Assembly (NCBI GenBank): GCA_964036155.1 | Contig: OZ038423.1 | Location: forward strand, 6,277,249-6,341,248 | DNA length: 64,000 nt | From: Diploscapter coronatus | Lineage: Eukaryota > Nematoda > Chromadorea > Rhabditida > Rhabditidae | Direction: 5' to 3' | Part shown: piece after piece, positions 1 to 15,200 of the stretch | Layout: each line of letters starts with the position of its first letter | Position numbering within the stretch: the first letter of the stretch is position 1 | Position numbers and translations under genes: made by a program | Notes under the pieces: model-generated | Seen by the model: only the letters and a program-made list of their open reading frames with translations | Database searches by the model: none | Told to the model about the DNA's origin: nothing

Positions 1-238
1 AAAAACGACATTCAAAAGCAGGCAATAAAAATGCAAATATTAAAAATAAGAATGTCACGATTTAAGTTTAATCTAGAAACTAGAAACGAGATATCTGAGG
101 GAGGGAGTTCGAAATCGTGCTGGATTTGCAAAATAGCCAATTTTACATCAAAAGAGTAATAGCTAGAAAATTTATAGGATCACACACAATGTGATTATGT
201 ATTTAAAATGAGGACTAAACGGAATCTTAAACACATAC
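1..238 (-). other. Intron or 3' part of the gene, no exon recognised
   Basis: AT-rich. Minus-strand acceptor-like strings occur near 163-170 (TTTTCTAG) and 95-101 (CCCTCAG), but neither leads into Thr/Ser-rich or otherwise convincing coding sequence before the window ends. The gene presumably continues beyond coordinate 1. Confidence 0.4.
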
Positions 239-259
239 CGTAGTACTGGAACTTGTTGT
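239..259 (-). CDS. 21-nt microexon TTSSSTT downstream of the array
   Basis: Minus strand: the acceptor AATTTTCAG is the nematode consensus, then seven codons ACA ACA AGT TCC AGT ACT ACG, then donor GTATGT. It is exactly one heptad long and phase 0, continuing Thr/Ser coding in the same frame as the array. The intron from the last array exon is 91 nt (260-350) and unrelated to the array intron apart from its GTAAGC start. Because both splice signals are good and the phase matches, I consider it real although tiny. Confidence 0.68.
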
Positions 260-3200
260 CTGAAAATTTAATCTAGCGTTGGAAAATTGGTGAAACTAAT
301 GATTTTTCTTCTAAATCTTCAATTGATTTTATAATAAAAGCAATGCTTACAGTAGTACTAGTCGATGGCGTGGTAGTCGACGTGGATGGCGTTGTAGTAC
401 TAGTCGATGGAGTGGTGGTCGATGTGGATGGAGTAGTAGTCGACGTGGATGGAGTTGTAGTCGACGTGGATGGAGTTGTAGTCGACGTGGATGGAGTTGT
501 GGTCGACGTGGATGGCGTCTAAAATCGCCATGCTCACAACACTCGAGAATGCAAAATGTCAATTTTCATCGGTACTACTGTGTTTTGGGTCACTCGGAAA
601 ATGCAATGAATTAATTCACTTACAGTAGTACTAGTCGATGGAGTGGTGGTCGACGTGGATGGTGTGGTAGTCGACGTGGATGCAGTGGTAGTCGACGTGG
701 ATGGCGTCTAAAATCGCCAGTCACATTCGAGAATGCAAAATGTCAATTTTCGTCAGTACTACTGTGTTTTGGGTCACTCGGAAAATGCAATGAATTAATT
801 CACTTACAGTAGTACTAGTCGATGGAGTGGTAGTCGACGTGGATGGTGTGGTAGTCGACGTGGATGGTGTGGTGGTCGACGTGGATGGCGTCTAAAATCG
901 CCATGCTCACACTCGAGAATGCAAAATGTCAATTTTCATCGGTACTACTGTGTTTTGGGTCACTCGGAAAATGCAATGAATTAATTCACTTACAGTAGTA
1001 CTAGTCGATGGAGTGGTAGTCGACGTGGATGGTGTGGTAGTCGACGTGGATGGTGTGGTAGTCGACGTGGATGGTGTGGTAGTCGACGTGGATGGTGTGG
1101 TAGTCGACGTGGATGGCGTCTAAAATCGCCAGTCACATTCGAGAATGCAAAATGTCAATTTTCGTCAGTACTACTGTGTTTTGGGTCACTCGGAAAATGC
1201 AATGAATTAATTCACTTACAGTAGTACTAGTCGATGGTGTGGTGGTCGACGTGGATGGAGTCGTAGTCGACGTGGATGGTGTGGTGGTCGACGTGGATGG
1301 CGTCTAAAATCGCCATGCTCACACTCGAGAATGCAAAATGTCAATTTTCGTCAGTACTACTGTGTTTTGGATCACTCGGAAAATGCAATGAATTAATTCA
1401 CTTACAGTAGTACTAGTCGATGGAGTGGTGGTCGACGTGGATGGAGTCGTAGTCGACGTGGATGGCGTCTAAAATCGCCATGCTCACAACACTCGAGAAT
1501 GCAAAATGTCAATTTTCGTCAGTACTACTGTGTTTTGGATCACTCGAGAAATGCAATGAATTAATTCACTTACAGTAGTACTAGTCGATGGTGTGGTGGT
1601 CGACGTGGATGGAGTCGTAGTCGACGTGGATGGTGTGGTGGTCGACGTGGATGGCGTCTAAAATCGCCATGCTCACACTCGAGAATGCAAAATGTCAATT
1701 TTCGTCAGTACTACTGTGTTTTGGATCACTCGGAAAATGCAATGAATTAATTCACTTACAGTAGTACTAGTCGATGGAGTGGTAGTCGACGTGGATGGTG
1801 TGGTAGTCGACGTGGATGGTGTGGTAGTCGACGTGGATGGTGTGGTAGTCGACGTGGATGGCGTCTAAAATCGCCAGTCACATTCGAGAATGCAAAATGT
1901 CAATTTTCGTCAGTACTACTGTGTTTTGGGTCACTCGGAAAATGCAATGAATTAATTCACTTACAGTAGTACTAGTCGATGGTGTGGTGGTCGACGTGGA
2001 TGGAGTCGTAGTCGACGTGGATGGTGTGGTGGTCGACGTGGATGGCGTCTAAAATCGCCATGCTCACACTCGAGAATGCAAAATGTCAATTTTCGTCAGT
2101 ACTACTGTGTTTTGGATCACTCGGAAAATGCAATGAATTAATTCACTTACAGTAGTACTAGTCGATGGAGTGGTGGTCGACGTGGATGGAGTCGTAGTCG
2201 ACGTGGATGGCGTCTAAAATCGCCATGCTCACAACACTCGAGAATGCAAAATGTCAATTTTCGTCAGTACTACTGTGTTTTGGATCACTCGAGAAATGCA
2301 ATGAATTAATTCACTTACAGTAGTACTAGTCGATGGTGTGGTGGTCGACGTGGATGGAGTCGTAGTCGACGTGGATGGTGTGGTGGTCGACGTGGATGGC
2401 GTCTAAAATCGCCATGCTCACACTCGAGAATGCAAAATGTCAATTTTCATCGGTACTACTGTGTTTTGGGTCACTCGGAAAATGCAATGAATTAATTCAC
2501 TTACAGTAGTACTAGTCGATGGAGTGGTAGTCGACGTGGATGGTGTGGTAGTCGACGTGGATGGTGTGGTAGTCGACGTGGATGGCGTCTAAAATCGCCA
2601 GTCACATTCGAGAATGCAAAATGTCAATTTTCGTCAGTACTACTGTGTTTTGGGTCACTCGGAAAATGCAATGAATTAATTCACTTACAGTAGTACTAGT
2701 CGATGGAGTGGTAGTCGACGTAGATGGCGTCTAAAATCGCCAGTCACATTCGAGAATGCAAAATGTCAATTTTCGTCAGTACTACTGTGTTTTGGGTCAC
2801 TCGGAAAATGCAATGAATTAATTCACTTACAGTAGTACTAGTCGATGGTGTGGTGGTCGACGTGGATGGAGTCGTAGTCGACGTGGATGGTGTGGTGGTC
2901 GACGTGGATGGCGTCTAAAATCGCCATGCTCACACTCGAGAATGCAAAATGTCAATTTTCGTCAGTACTACTGTGTTTTGGATCACTCGGAAAATGCAAT
3001 GAATTAATTCACTTACAGTAGTACTAGTCGATGGAGTGGTAGTCGACGTGGATGGTGTGGTAGTCGACGTGGATGGTGTGGTAGTCGACGTGGATGGTGT
3101 GGTAGTCGACGTGGATGGCGTCTAAAATCGCCAGTCACATTCGAGAATGCAAAATGTCAATTTTCGTCAGTACTACTGTGTTTTGGGTCACTCGGAAAAT

Positions 3201-6200
3201 GCAATGAATTAATTCACTTACAGTAGTACTAGTCGATGGAGTGGTAGTCGACGTAGATGGCGTCTAAAATCGCCAGTCACATTCGAGAATGCAAAATGTC
3301 AATTTTCGTCAGTACTACTGTGTTTTGGATCACTCGAGAAATGCAATGAATTAATTCACTTACAGTAGTACTAGTCGATGGTGTGGTGGTCGACGTGGAT
3401 GGAGTCGTAGTCGACGTGGATGGTGTGGTGGTCGACGTGGATGGCGTCTAAAATCGCCATGCTCACACTCGAGAATGCAAAATGTCAATTTTCATCGGTA
3501 CTACTGTGTTTTGGGTCACTCGGAAAATGCAATGAATTAATTCACTTACAGTAGTACTAGTCGATGGAGTGGTAGTCGACGTGGATGGTGTGGTAGTCGA
3601 CGTGGATGGTGTGGTAGTCGACGTGGATGGCGTCTAAAATCGCCAGTCACATTCGAGAATGCAAAATGTCAATTTTCGTCAGTACTACTGTGTTTTGGGT
3701 CACTCGGAAAATGCAATGAATTAATTCACTTACAGTAGTACTAGTCGATGGAGTGGTAGTCGACGTAGATGGCGTCTAAAATCGCCAGTCACATTCGAGA
3801 ATGCAAAATGTCAATTTTCGTCAGTACTACTGTGTTTTGGGTCACTCGGAAAATGCAATGAATTAATTCACTTACAGTAGTACTAGTCGATGGTGTGGTG
3901 GTCGACGTGGATGGAGTCGTAGTCGACGTGGATGGTGTGGTGGTCGACGTGGATGGCGTCTAAAATCGCCATGCTCACACTCGAGAATGCAAAATGTCAA
4001 TTTTCGTCAGTACTACTGTGTTTTGGATCACTCGGAAAATGCAATGAATTAATTCACTTACAGTAGTACTAGTCGATGGAGTGGTGGTCGACGTGGATGG
4101 AGTCGTAGTCGACGTGGATGGTGTGGTGGTCGACGTGGATGGCGTCTAAAATCGCCAGTCACATTCGAGAATGCAAAATGTCAATTTTCGTCAGTACTAC
4201 TGTGTTTTGGGTCACTCGGAAAATGCAATGAATTAATTCACTTACAGTAGTACTAGTCGATGGTGTGGTGGTCGACGTGGATGGTGTGGTAGTCGACGTG
4301 GATGGTGTGGTAGTCGACGTGGATGGCGTCTAAAATCGCCAGTCACATTCGAGAATGCAAAATGTCAATTTTCGTCAGTACTACTGTGTTTTGGGTCACT
4401 CGGAAAATGCAATGAATTAATTCACTTACAGTAGTACTAGTCGATGGTGTGGTGGTCGACGTGGATGGAGTCGTAGTCGACGTGGATGGCGTCTAAAATC
4501 GCCATGCTCACAACACTCGAGAATGCAAAATGTCAATTTTCGTCAGTACTACTGTGTTTTGGATCACTCGGAAAATGCAATGAATTAATTCACTTACAGT
4601 AGTACTAGTCGATGGAGTGGTGGTCGACGTGGATGGAGTCGTAGTCGACGTGGATGGCGTCTAAAATCGCCATGCTCACAACACTCGAGAATGCAAAATG
4701 TCAATTTTCGTCAGTACTACTGTGTTTTGGATCACTCGAGAAATGCAATGAATTAATTCACTTACAGTAGTACTAGTCGATGGTGTGGTGGTCGACGTGG
4801 ATGGAGTCGTAGTCGACGTGGATGGTGTGGTGGTCGACGTGGATGGCGTCTAAAATCGCCATGCTCACACTCGAGAATGCAAAATGTCAATTTTCATCGG
4901 TACTACTGTGTTTTGGGTCACTCGGAAAATGCAATGAATTAATTCACTTACAGTAGTACTAGTCGATGGTGTGGTGGTCGACGTGGATGGAGTCGTAGTC
5001 GACGTGGATGGTGTGGTGGTCGACGTGGATGGCGTCTAAAATCGCCATGCTCACACTCGAGAATGCAAAATGTCAATTTTCATCGGTACTACTGTGTTTT
5101 GGGTCACTCGGAAAATGCAATGAATTAATTCACTTACAGTAGTACTAGTCGATGGAGTGGTAGTCGACGTGGATGGTGTGGTGGTCGACGTGGATGGCGT
5201 CTAAAATCGCCATGCTCACAACACTCGAGAATGCAAAATGTCAATTTTCGTCAGTACTACTGTGTTTTGGGTCACTCGGAAAATGCAATGAATTAATTCA
5301 CTTACAGTAGTACTAGTCGATGGAGTGGTAGTCGACGTAGATGGCGTCTAAAATCGCCAGTCACATTCGAGAATGCAAAATGTCAATTTTCGTCAGTACT
5401 ACTGTGTTTTGGGTCACTCGGAAAATGCAATGAATTAATTCACTTACAGTAGTACTAGTCGATGGAGTGGTGGTCGACGTGGATGGCGTCTAAAATCGCC
5501 AGTCACATTCGAGAATGCAAAATGTCAATTTTCGTCAGTACTACTGTGTTTTGGGTCACTCGGAAAATGCAATGAATTAATTCACTTACAGTAGTACTAG
5601 TCGATGGAGTGGTAGTCGACGTGGATGGAGTCGTAGTCGACGTGGATGGTGTGGTGGTCGACGTGGATGGCGTCTAAAATCGCCATGCTCACACTCGAGA
5701 ATGCAAAATGTCAATTTTCATCGGTACTACTGTGTTTTGGGTCACTCGGAAAATGCAATGAATTAATTCACTTACAGTAGTACTAGTCGATGGAGTGGTA
5801 GTCGACGTGGATGGTGTGGTAGTCGACGTGGATGGTGTGGTAGTCGACGTGGATGGCGTCTAAAATCGCCAGTCACATTCGAGAATGCAAAATGTCAATT
5901 TTCGTCAGTACTACTGTGTTTTGGGTCACTCGGAAAATGCAATGAATTAATTCACTTACAGTAGTACTAGTCGATGGAGTGGTAGTCGACGTAGATGGCG
6001 TCTAAAATCGCCAGTCACATTCGAGAATGCAAAATGTCAATTTTCGTCAGTACTACTGTGTTTTGGGTCACTCGGAAAATGCAATGAATTAATTCACTTA
6101 CAGTAGTACTAGTCGATGGAGTGGTGGTCGACGTGGATGGAGTCGTAGTCGACGTGGATGGCGTCTAAAATCGCCATGCTCACAACACTCGAGAATGCAA

Positions 6201-9200
6201 AATGTCAATTTTCGTCAGTACTACTGTGTTTTGGGTCACTCGGAAAATGCAATGAATTAATTCACTTACAGTAGTACTAGTCGATGGAGTGGTAGTCGAC
6301 GTAGATGGCGTCTAAAATCGCCAGTCACATTCGAGAATGCAAAATGTCAATTTTCGTCAGTACTACTGTGTTTTGGGTCACTCGGAAAATGCAATGAATT
6401 AATTCACTTACAGTAGTACTAGTCGATGGTGTGGTGGTCGACGTGGATGGAGTCGTAGTCGACGTGGATGGTGTGGTGGTCGACGTGGATGGCGTCTAAA
6501 ATCGCCATGCTCACACTCGAGAATGCAAAATGTCAATTTTCATCGGTACTACTGTGTTTTGGGTCACTCGGAAAATGCAATGAATTAATTCACTTACAGT
6601 AGTACTAGTCGATGGAGTGGTAGTCGACGTGGATGGTGTGGTAGTCGACGTGGATGGTGTGGTAGTCGACGTGGATGGCGTCTAAAATCGCCAGTCACAT
6701 TCGAGAATGCAAAATGTCAATTTTCGTCAGTACTACTGTGTTTTGGGTCACTCGGAAAATGCAATGAATTAATTCACTTACAGTAGTACTAGTCGATGGA
6801 GTGGTAGTCGACGTAGATGGCGTCTAAAATCGCCAGTCACATTCGAGAATGCAAAATGTCAATTTTCGTCAGTACTACTGTGTTTTGGGTCACTCGGAAA
6901 ATGCAATGAATTAATTCACTTACAGTAGTACTAGTCGATGGTGTGGTGGTCGACGTGGATGGAGTCGTAGTCGACGTGGATGGTGTGGTGGTCGACGTGG
7001 ATGGCGTCTAAAATCGCCATGCTCACACTCGAGAATGCAAAATGTCAATTTTCGTCAGTACTACTGTGTTTTGGATCACTCGGAAAATGCAATGAATTAA
7101 TTCACTTACAGTAGTACTAGTCGATGGAGTGGTAGTCGACGTGGATGGTGTGGTAGTCGACGTGGATGGTGTGGTAGTCGACGTGGATGGTGTGGTAGTC
7201 GACGTGGATGGCGTCTAAAATCGCCAGTCACATTCGAGAATGCAAAATGTCAATTTTCGTCAGTACTACTGTGTTTTGGGTCACTCGGAAAATGCAATGA
7301 ATTAATTCACTTACAGTAGTACTAGTCGATGGAGTGGTAGTCGACGTAGATGGCGTCTAAAATCGCCAGTCACATTCGAGAATGCAAAATGTCAATTTTC
7401 GTCAGTACTACTGTGTTTTGGGTCACTCGGAAAATGCAATGAATTAATTCACTTACAGTAGTACTAGTCGATGGAGTGGTAGTCGACGTAGATGGCGTCT
7501 AAAATCGCCAGTCACATTCGAGAATGCAAAATGTCAATTTTCGTCAGTACTACTGTGTTTTGGGTCACTCGGAAAATGCAATGAATTAATTCACTTACAG
7601 TAGTACTAGTCGATGGTGTGGTGGTCGACGTGGATGGAGTCGTAGTCGACGTGGATGGTGTGGTGGTCGACGTGGATGGCGTCTAAAATCGCCATGCTCA
7701 CACTCGAGAATGCAAAATGTCAATTTTCATCGGTACTACTGTGTTTTGGGTCACTCGGAAAATGCAATGAATTAATTCACTTACAGTAGTACTAGTCGAT
7801 GGAGTGGTAGTCGACGTGGATGGTGTGGTAGTCGACGTGGATGGTGTGGTAGTCGACGTGGATGGCGTCTAAAATCGCCAGTCACATTCGAGAATGCAAA
7901 ATGTCAATTTTCGTCAGTACTACTGTGTTTTGGGTCACTCGGAAAATGCAATGAATTAATTCACTTACAGTAGTACTAGTCGATGGAGTGGTAGTCGACG
8001 TAGATGGCGTCTAAAATCGCCAGTCACATTCGAGAATGCAAAATGTCAATTTTCGTCAGTACTACTGTGTTTTGGGTCACTCGGAAAATGCAATGAATTA
8101 ATTCACTTACAGTAGTACTAGTCGATGGTGTGGTGGTCGACGTGGATGGAGTCGTAGTCGACGTGGATGGTGTGGTGGTCGACGTGGATGGCGTCTAAAA
8201 TCGCCATGCTCACACTCGAGAATGCAAAATGTCAATTTTCGTCAGTACTACTGTGTTTTGGATCACTCGGAAAATGCAATGAATTAATTCACTTACAGTA
8301 GTACTAGTCGATGGAGTGGTAGTCGACGTGGATGGTGTGGTAGTCGACGTGGATGGTGTGGTAGTCGACGTGGATGGTGTGGTAGTCGACGTGGATGGCG
8401 TCTAAAATCGCCAGTCACATTCGAGAATGCAAAATGTCAATTTTCGTCAGTACTACTGTGTTTTGGGTCACTCGGAAAATGCAATGAATTAATTCACTTA
8501 CAGTAGTACTAGTCGATGGAGTGGTAGTCGACGTAGATGGCGTCTAAAATCGCCAGTCACATTCGAGAATGCAAAATGTCAATTTTCGTCAGTACTACTG
8601 TGTTTTGGGTCACTCGGAAAATGCAATGAATTAATTCACTTACAGTAGTACTAGTCGATGGAGTGGTAGTCGACGTAGATGGCGTCTAAAATCGCCAGTC
8701 ACATTCGAGAATGCAAAATGTCAATTTTCGTCAGTACTACTGTGTTTTGGGTCACTCGGAAAATGCAATGAATTAATTCACTTACAGTAGTACTAGTCGA
8801 TGGTGTGGTGGTCGACGTGGATGGAGTCGTAGTCGACGTGGATGGTGTGGTGGTCGACGTGGATGGCGTCTAAAATCGCCATGCTCACACTCGAGAATGC
8901 AAAATGTCAATTTTCATCGGTACTACTGTGTTTTGGGTCACTCGGAAAATGCAATGAATTAATTCACTTACAGTAGTACTAGTCGATGGAGTGGTAGTCG
9001 ACGTGGATGGTGTGGTAGTCGACGTGGATGGTGTGGTAGTCGACGTGGATGGCGTCTAAAATCGCCAGTCACATTCGAGAATGCAAAATGTCAATTTTCG
9101 TCAGTACTACTGTGTTTTGGGTCACTCGGAAAATGCAATGAATTAATTCACTTACAGTAGTACTAGTCGATGGAGTGGTAGTCGACGTAGATGGCGTCTA

Positions 9201-12200
9201 AAATCGCCAGTCACATTCGAGAATGCAAAATGTCAATTTTCGTCAGTACTACTGTGTTTTGGGTCACTCGGAAAATGCAATGAATTAATTCACTTACAGT
9301 AGTACTAGTCGATGGTGTGGTGGTCGACGTGGATGGAGTCGTAGTCGACGTGGATGGTGTGGTGGTCGACGTGGATGGCGTCTAAAATCGCCATGCTCAC
9401 ACTCGAGAATGCAAAATGTCAATTTTCGTCAGTACTACTGTGTTTTGGATCACTCGGAAAATGCAATGAATTAATTCACTTACAGTAGTACTAGTCGATG
9501 GAGTGGTAGTCGACGTGGATGGTGTGGTAGTCGACGTGGATGGTGTGGTAGTCGACGTGGATGGTGTGGTAGTCGACGTGGATGGCGTCTAAAATCGCCA
9601 GTCACATTCGAGAATGCAAAATGTCAATTTTCGTCAGTACTACTGTGTTTTGGGTCACTCGGAAAATGCAATGAATTAATTCACTTACAGTAGTACTAGT
9701 CGATGGAGTGGTAGTCGACGTAGATGGCGTCTAAAATCGCCAGTCACATTCGAGAATGCAAAATGTCAATTTTCGTCAGTACTACTGTGTTTTGGGTCAC
9801 TCGGAAAATGCAATGAATTAATTCACTTACAGTAGTACTAGTCGATGGTGTGGTGGTCGACGTGGATGGAGTCGTAGTCGACGTGGATGGTGTGGTGGTC
9901 GACGTGGATGGCGTCTAAAATCGCCATGCTCACACTCGAGAATGCAAAATGTCAATTTTCGTCAGTACTACTGTGTTTTGGATCACTCGGAAAATGCAAT
10001 GAATTAATTCACTTACAGTAGTACTAGTCGATGGAGTGGTGGTCGACGTGGATGGAGTCGTAGTCGACGTGGATGGTGTGGTGGTCGACGTGGATGGCGT
10101 CTAAAATCGCCAGTCACATTCGAGAATGCAAAATGTCAATTTTCGTCAGTACTACTGTGTTTTGGGTCACTCGGAAAATGCAATGAATTAATTCACGCTT
10201 ACAGTAGTACTAGTCGATGGAGTGGTGGTCGACGTGGATGGAGTCGTAGTCGACGTGGATGGCGTCTAAAATCGCCATGCTCACAACACTCGAGAATGCA
10301 AAATGTCAATTTTCGTCAGTACTACTGTGTTTTGGATCACTCGGAAAATGCAATGAATTAATTCACTTACAGTAGTACTAGTCGATGGAGTGGTGGTCGA
10401 CGTGGATGGAGTCGTAGTCGACGTGGATGGTGTGGTGGTCGACGTGGATGGCGTCTAAAATCGCCAGTCACACTCGAGAATGCAAAATGTCAATTTTCGT
10501 CAGTACTACTGTGTTTTGGGTCACTCGGAAAATGCAATGAATTAATTCACTTACAGTAGTACTAGTCGATGGTGTGGTGGTCGACGTGGATGGAGTCGTA
10601 GTCGACGTGGATGGCGTCTAAAATCGCCATGCTCACAACACTCGAGAATGCAAAATGTCAATTTTCGTCAGTACTACTGTGTTTTGGATCACTCGGAAAA
10701 TGCAATGAATTAATTCACTTACAGTAGTACTAGTCGATGGAGTGGTGGTCGACGTGGATGGAGTCGTAGTCGACGTGGATGGCGTCTAAAATCGCCATGC
10801 TCACAACACTCGAGAATGCAAAATGTCAATTTTCGTCAGTACTACTGTGTTTTGGATCACTCGAGAAATGCAATGAATTAATTCACTTACAGTAGTACTA
10901 GTCGATGGTGTGGTGGTCGACGTGGATGGAGTCGTAGTCGACGTGGATGGTGTGGTGGTCGACGTGGATGGCGTCTAAAATCGCCATGCTCACACTCGAG
11001 AATGCAAAATGTCAATTTTCATCGGTACTACTGTGTTTTGGGTCACTCGGAAAATGCAATGAATTAATTCACTTACAGTAGTACTAGTCGATGGTGTGGT
11101 GGTCGACGTGGATGGAGTCGTAGTCGACGTGGATGGTGTGGTGGTCGACGTGGATGGCGTCTAAAATCGCCATGCTCACACTCGAGAATGCAAAATGTCA
11201 ATTTTCATCGGTACTACTGTGTTTTGGGTCACTCGGAAAATGCAATGAATTAATTCACTTACAGTAGTACTAGTCGATGGAGTGGTAGTCGACGTGGATG
11301 GTGTGGTGGTCGACGTGGATGGCGTCTAAAATCGCCATGCTCACAACACTCGAGAATGCAAAATGTCAATTTTCGTCAGTACTACTGTGTTTTGGGTCAC
11401 TCGGAAAATGCAATGAATTAATTCACTTACAGTAGTACTAGTCGATGGAGTGGTAGTCGACGTAGATGGCGTCTAAAATCGCCAGTCACATTCGAGAATG
11501 CAAAATGTCAATTTTCGTCAGTACTACTGTGTTTTGGGTCACTCGGAAAATGCAATGAATTAATTCACTTACAGTAGTACTAGTCGATGGAGTGGTGGTC
11601 GACGTGGATGGAGTCGTAGTCGACGTGGATGGCGTCTAAAATCGCCATGCTCACAACACTCGAGAATGCAAAATGTCAATTTTCGTCAGTACTACTGTGT
11701 TTTGGGTCACTCGGAAAATGCAATGAATTAATTCACTTACAGTAGTACTAGTCGATGGAGTGGTAGTCGACGTAGATGGCGTCTAAAATCGCCAGTCACA
11801 TTCGAGAATGCAAAATGTCAATTTTCGTCAGTACTACTGTGTTTTGGGTCACTCGGAAAATGCAATGAATTAATTCACTTACAGTAGTACTAGTCGATGG
11901 TGTGGTGGTCGACGTGGATGGAGTCGTAGTCGACGTGGATGGTGTGGTGGTCGACGTGGATGGCGTCTAAAATCGCCATGCTCACACTCGAGAATGCAAA
12001 ATGTCAATTTTCATCGGTACTACTGTGTTTTGGGTCACTCGGAAAATGCAATGAATTAATTCACTTACAGTAGTACTAGTCGATGGAGTGGTGGTCGACG
12101 TGGATGGAGTCGTAGTCGACGTGGATGGCGTCTAAAATCGCCATGCTCACAACACTCGAGAATGCAAAATGTCAATTTTCGTCAGTACTACTGTGTTTTG

Positions 12201-15200
12201 GATCACTCGAGAAATGCAATGAATTAATTCACTTACAGTAGTACTAGTCGATGGAGTGGTAGTCGACGTGGATGGTGTGGTGGTCGACGTGGATGGCGTC
12301 TAAAATCGCCATGCTCACAACACTCGAGAATGCAAAATGTCAATTTTCGTCAGTACTACTGTGTTTTGGGTCACTCGGAAAATGCAATGAATTAATTCAC
12401 TTACAGTAGTACTAGTCGATGGAGTGGTAGTCGACGTAGATGGCGTCTAAAATCGCCAGTCACATTCGAGAATGCAAAATGTCAATTTTCGTCAGTACTA
12501 CTGTGTTTTGGGTCACTCGGAAAATGCAATGAATTAATTCACTTACAGTAGTACTAGTCGATGGTGTGGTAGTCGACGTGGATGGTGTGGTAGTCGACGT
12601 GGATGGCGTCTAAAATCGCCAGTCACATTCGAGAATGCAAAATGTCAATTTTCGTCAGTACTACTGTGTTTTGGGTCACTCGGAAAATGCAATGAATTAA
12701 TTCACTTACAGTAGTACTAGTCGATGGAGTGGTAGTCGACGTAGATGGCGTCTAAAATCGCCAGTCACATTCGAGAATGCAAAATGTCAATTTTCGTCAG
12801 TACTACTGTGTTTTGGGTCACTCGGAAAATGCAATGAATTAATTCACTTACAGTAGTACTAGTCGATGGAGTGGTAGTCGACGTAGATGGCGTCTAAAAT
12901 CGCCAGTCACATTCGAGAATGCAAAATGTCAATTTTCGTCAGTACTACTGTGTTTTGGGTCACTCGGAAAATGCAATGAATTAATTCACTTACAGTAGTA
13001 CTAGTCGATGGTGTGGTAGTCGACGTGGATGGTGTGGTAGTCGACGTGGATGGCGTCTAAAATCGCCAGTCACATTCGAGAATGCAAAATGTCAATTTTC
13101 GTCAGTACTACTGTGTTTTGGGTCACTCGGAAAATGCAATGAATTAATTCACTTACAGTAGTACTAGTCGATGGAGTGGTAGTCGACGTAGATGGCGTCT
13201 AAAATCGCCAGTCACATTCGAGAATGCAAAATGTCAATTTTCGTCAGTACTACTGTGTTTTGGATCACTCGGAAAATGCAATGAATTAATTCACTTACAG
13301 TAGTACTAGTCGATGGAGTGGTGGTCGACGTGGATGGAGTCGTAGTCGACGTGGATGGCGTCTAAAATCGCCATGCTCACAACACTCGAGAATGCAAAAT
13401 GTCAATTTTCGTCAGTACTACTGTGTTTTGGATCACTCGAGAAATGCAATGAATTAATTCACTTACAGTAGTACTAGTCGATGGAGTGGTAGTCGACGTG
13501 GATGGTGTGGTGGTCGACGTGGATGGCGTCTAAAATCGCCATGCTCACAACACTCGAGAATGCAAAATGTCAATTTTCGTCAGTACTACTGTGTTTTGGA
13601 TCACTCGGAAAATGCAATGAATTAATTCACTTACAGTAGTACTAGTCGATGGAGTGGTGGTCGACGTGGATGGAGTCGTAGTCGACGTGGATGGCGTCTA
13701 AAATCGCCATGCTCACAACACTCGAGAATGCAAAATGTCAATTTTCGTCAGTACTACTGTGTTTTGGATCACTCGAGAAATGCAATGAATTAATTCACTT
13801 ACAGTAGTACTAGTCGATGGTGTGGTGGTCGACGTGGATGGAGTCGTAGTCGACGTGGATGGTGTGGTGGTCGACGTGGATGGCGTCTAAAATCGCCATG
13901 CTCACACTCGAGAATGCAAAATGTCAATTTTCATCGGTACTACTGTGTTTTGGGTCACTCGGAAAATGCAATGAATTAATTCACTTACAGTAGTACTAGT
14001 CGATGGTGTGGTGGTCGACGTGGATGGAGTCGTAGTCGACGTGGATGGTGTGGTGGTCGACGTGGATGGCGTCTAAAATCGCCATGCTCACACTCGAGAA
14101 TGCAAAATGTCAATTTTCATCGGTACTACTGTGTTTTGGGTCACTCGGAAAATGCAATGAATTAATTCACTTACAGTAGTACTAGTCGATGGAGTGGTAG
14201 TCGACGTGGATGGTGTGGTGGTCGACGTGGATGGCGTCTAAAATCGCCATGCTCACAACACTCGAGAATGCAAAATGTCAATTTTCGTCAGTACTACTGT
14301 GTTTTGGGTCACTCGGAAAATGCAATGAATTAATTCACTTACAGTAGTACTAGTCGATGGAGTGGTAGTCGACGTAGATGGCGTCTAAAATCGCCAGTCA
14401 CATTCGAGAATGCAAAATGTCAATTTTCGTCAGTACTACTGTGTTTTGGGTCACTCGGAAAATGCAATGAATTAATTCACTTACAGTAGTACTAGTCGAT
14501 GGAGTGGTGGTCGACGTGGATGGAGTCGTAGTCGACGTGGATGGCGTCTAAAATCGCCATGCTCACAACACTCGAGAATGCAAAATGTCAATTTTCGTCA
14601 GTACTACTGTGTTTTGGGTCACTCGGAAAATGCAATGAATTAATTCACTTACAGTAGTACTAGTCGATGGAGTGGTAGTCGACGTAGATGGCGTCTAAAA
14701 TCGCCAGTCACATTCGAGAATGCAAAATGTCAATTTTCGTCAGTACTACTGTGTTTTGGGTCACTCGGAAAATGCAATGAATTAATTCACTTACAGTAGT
14801 ACTAGTCGATGGTGTGGTGGTCGACGTGGATGGAGTCGTAGTCGACGTGGATGGTGTGGTGGTCGACGTGGATGGCGTCTAAAATCGCCATGCTCACACT
14901 CGAGAATGCAAAATGTCAATTTTCATCGGTACTACTGTGTTTTGGGTCACTCGGAAAATGCAATGAATTAATTCACTTACAGTAGTACTAGTCGATGGAG
15001 TGGTGGTCGACGTGGATGGAGTCGTAGTCGACGTGGATGGCGTCTAAAATCGCCATGCTCACAACACTCGAGAATGCAAAATGTCAATTTTCGTCAGTAC
15101 TACTGTGTTTTGGATCACTCGAGAAATGCAATGAATTAATTCACTTACAGTAGTACTAGTCGATGGAGTGGTAGTCGACGTAGATGGCGTCTAAAATCGC

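Noticed and set aside
1..238. Another small Thr-rich exon below the microexon
   Set aside because: Acceptor-like strings exist near 95 and 163, but no Thr/Ser/Pro codons in frame follow them.
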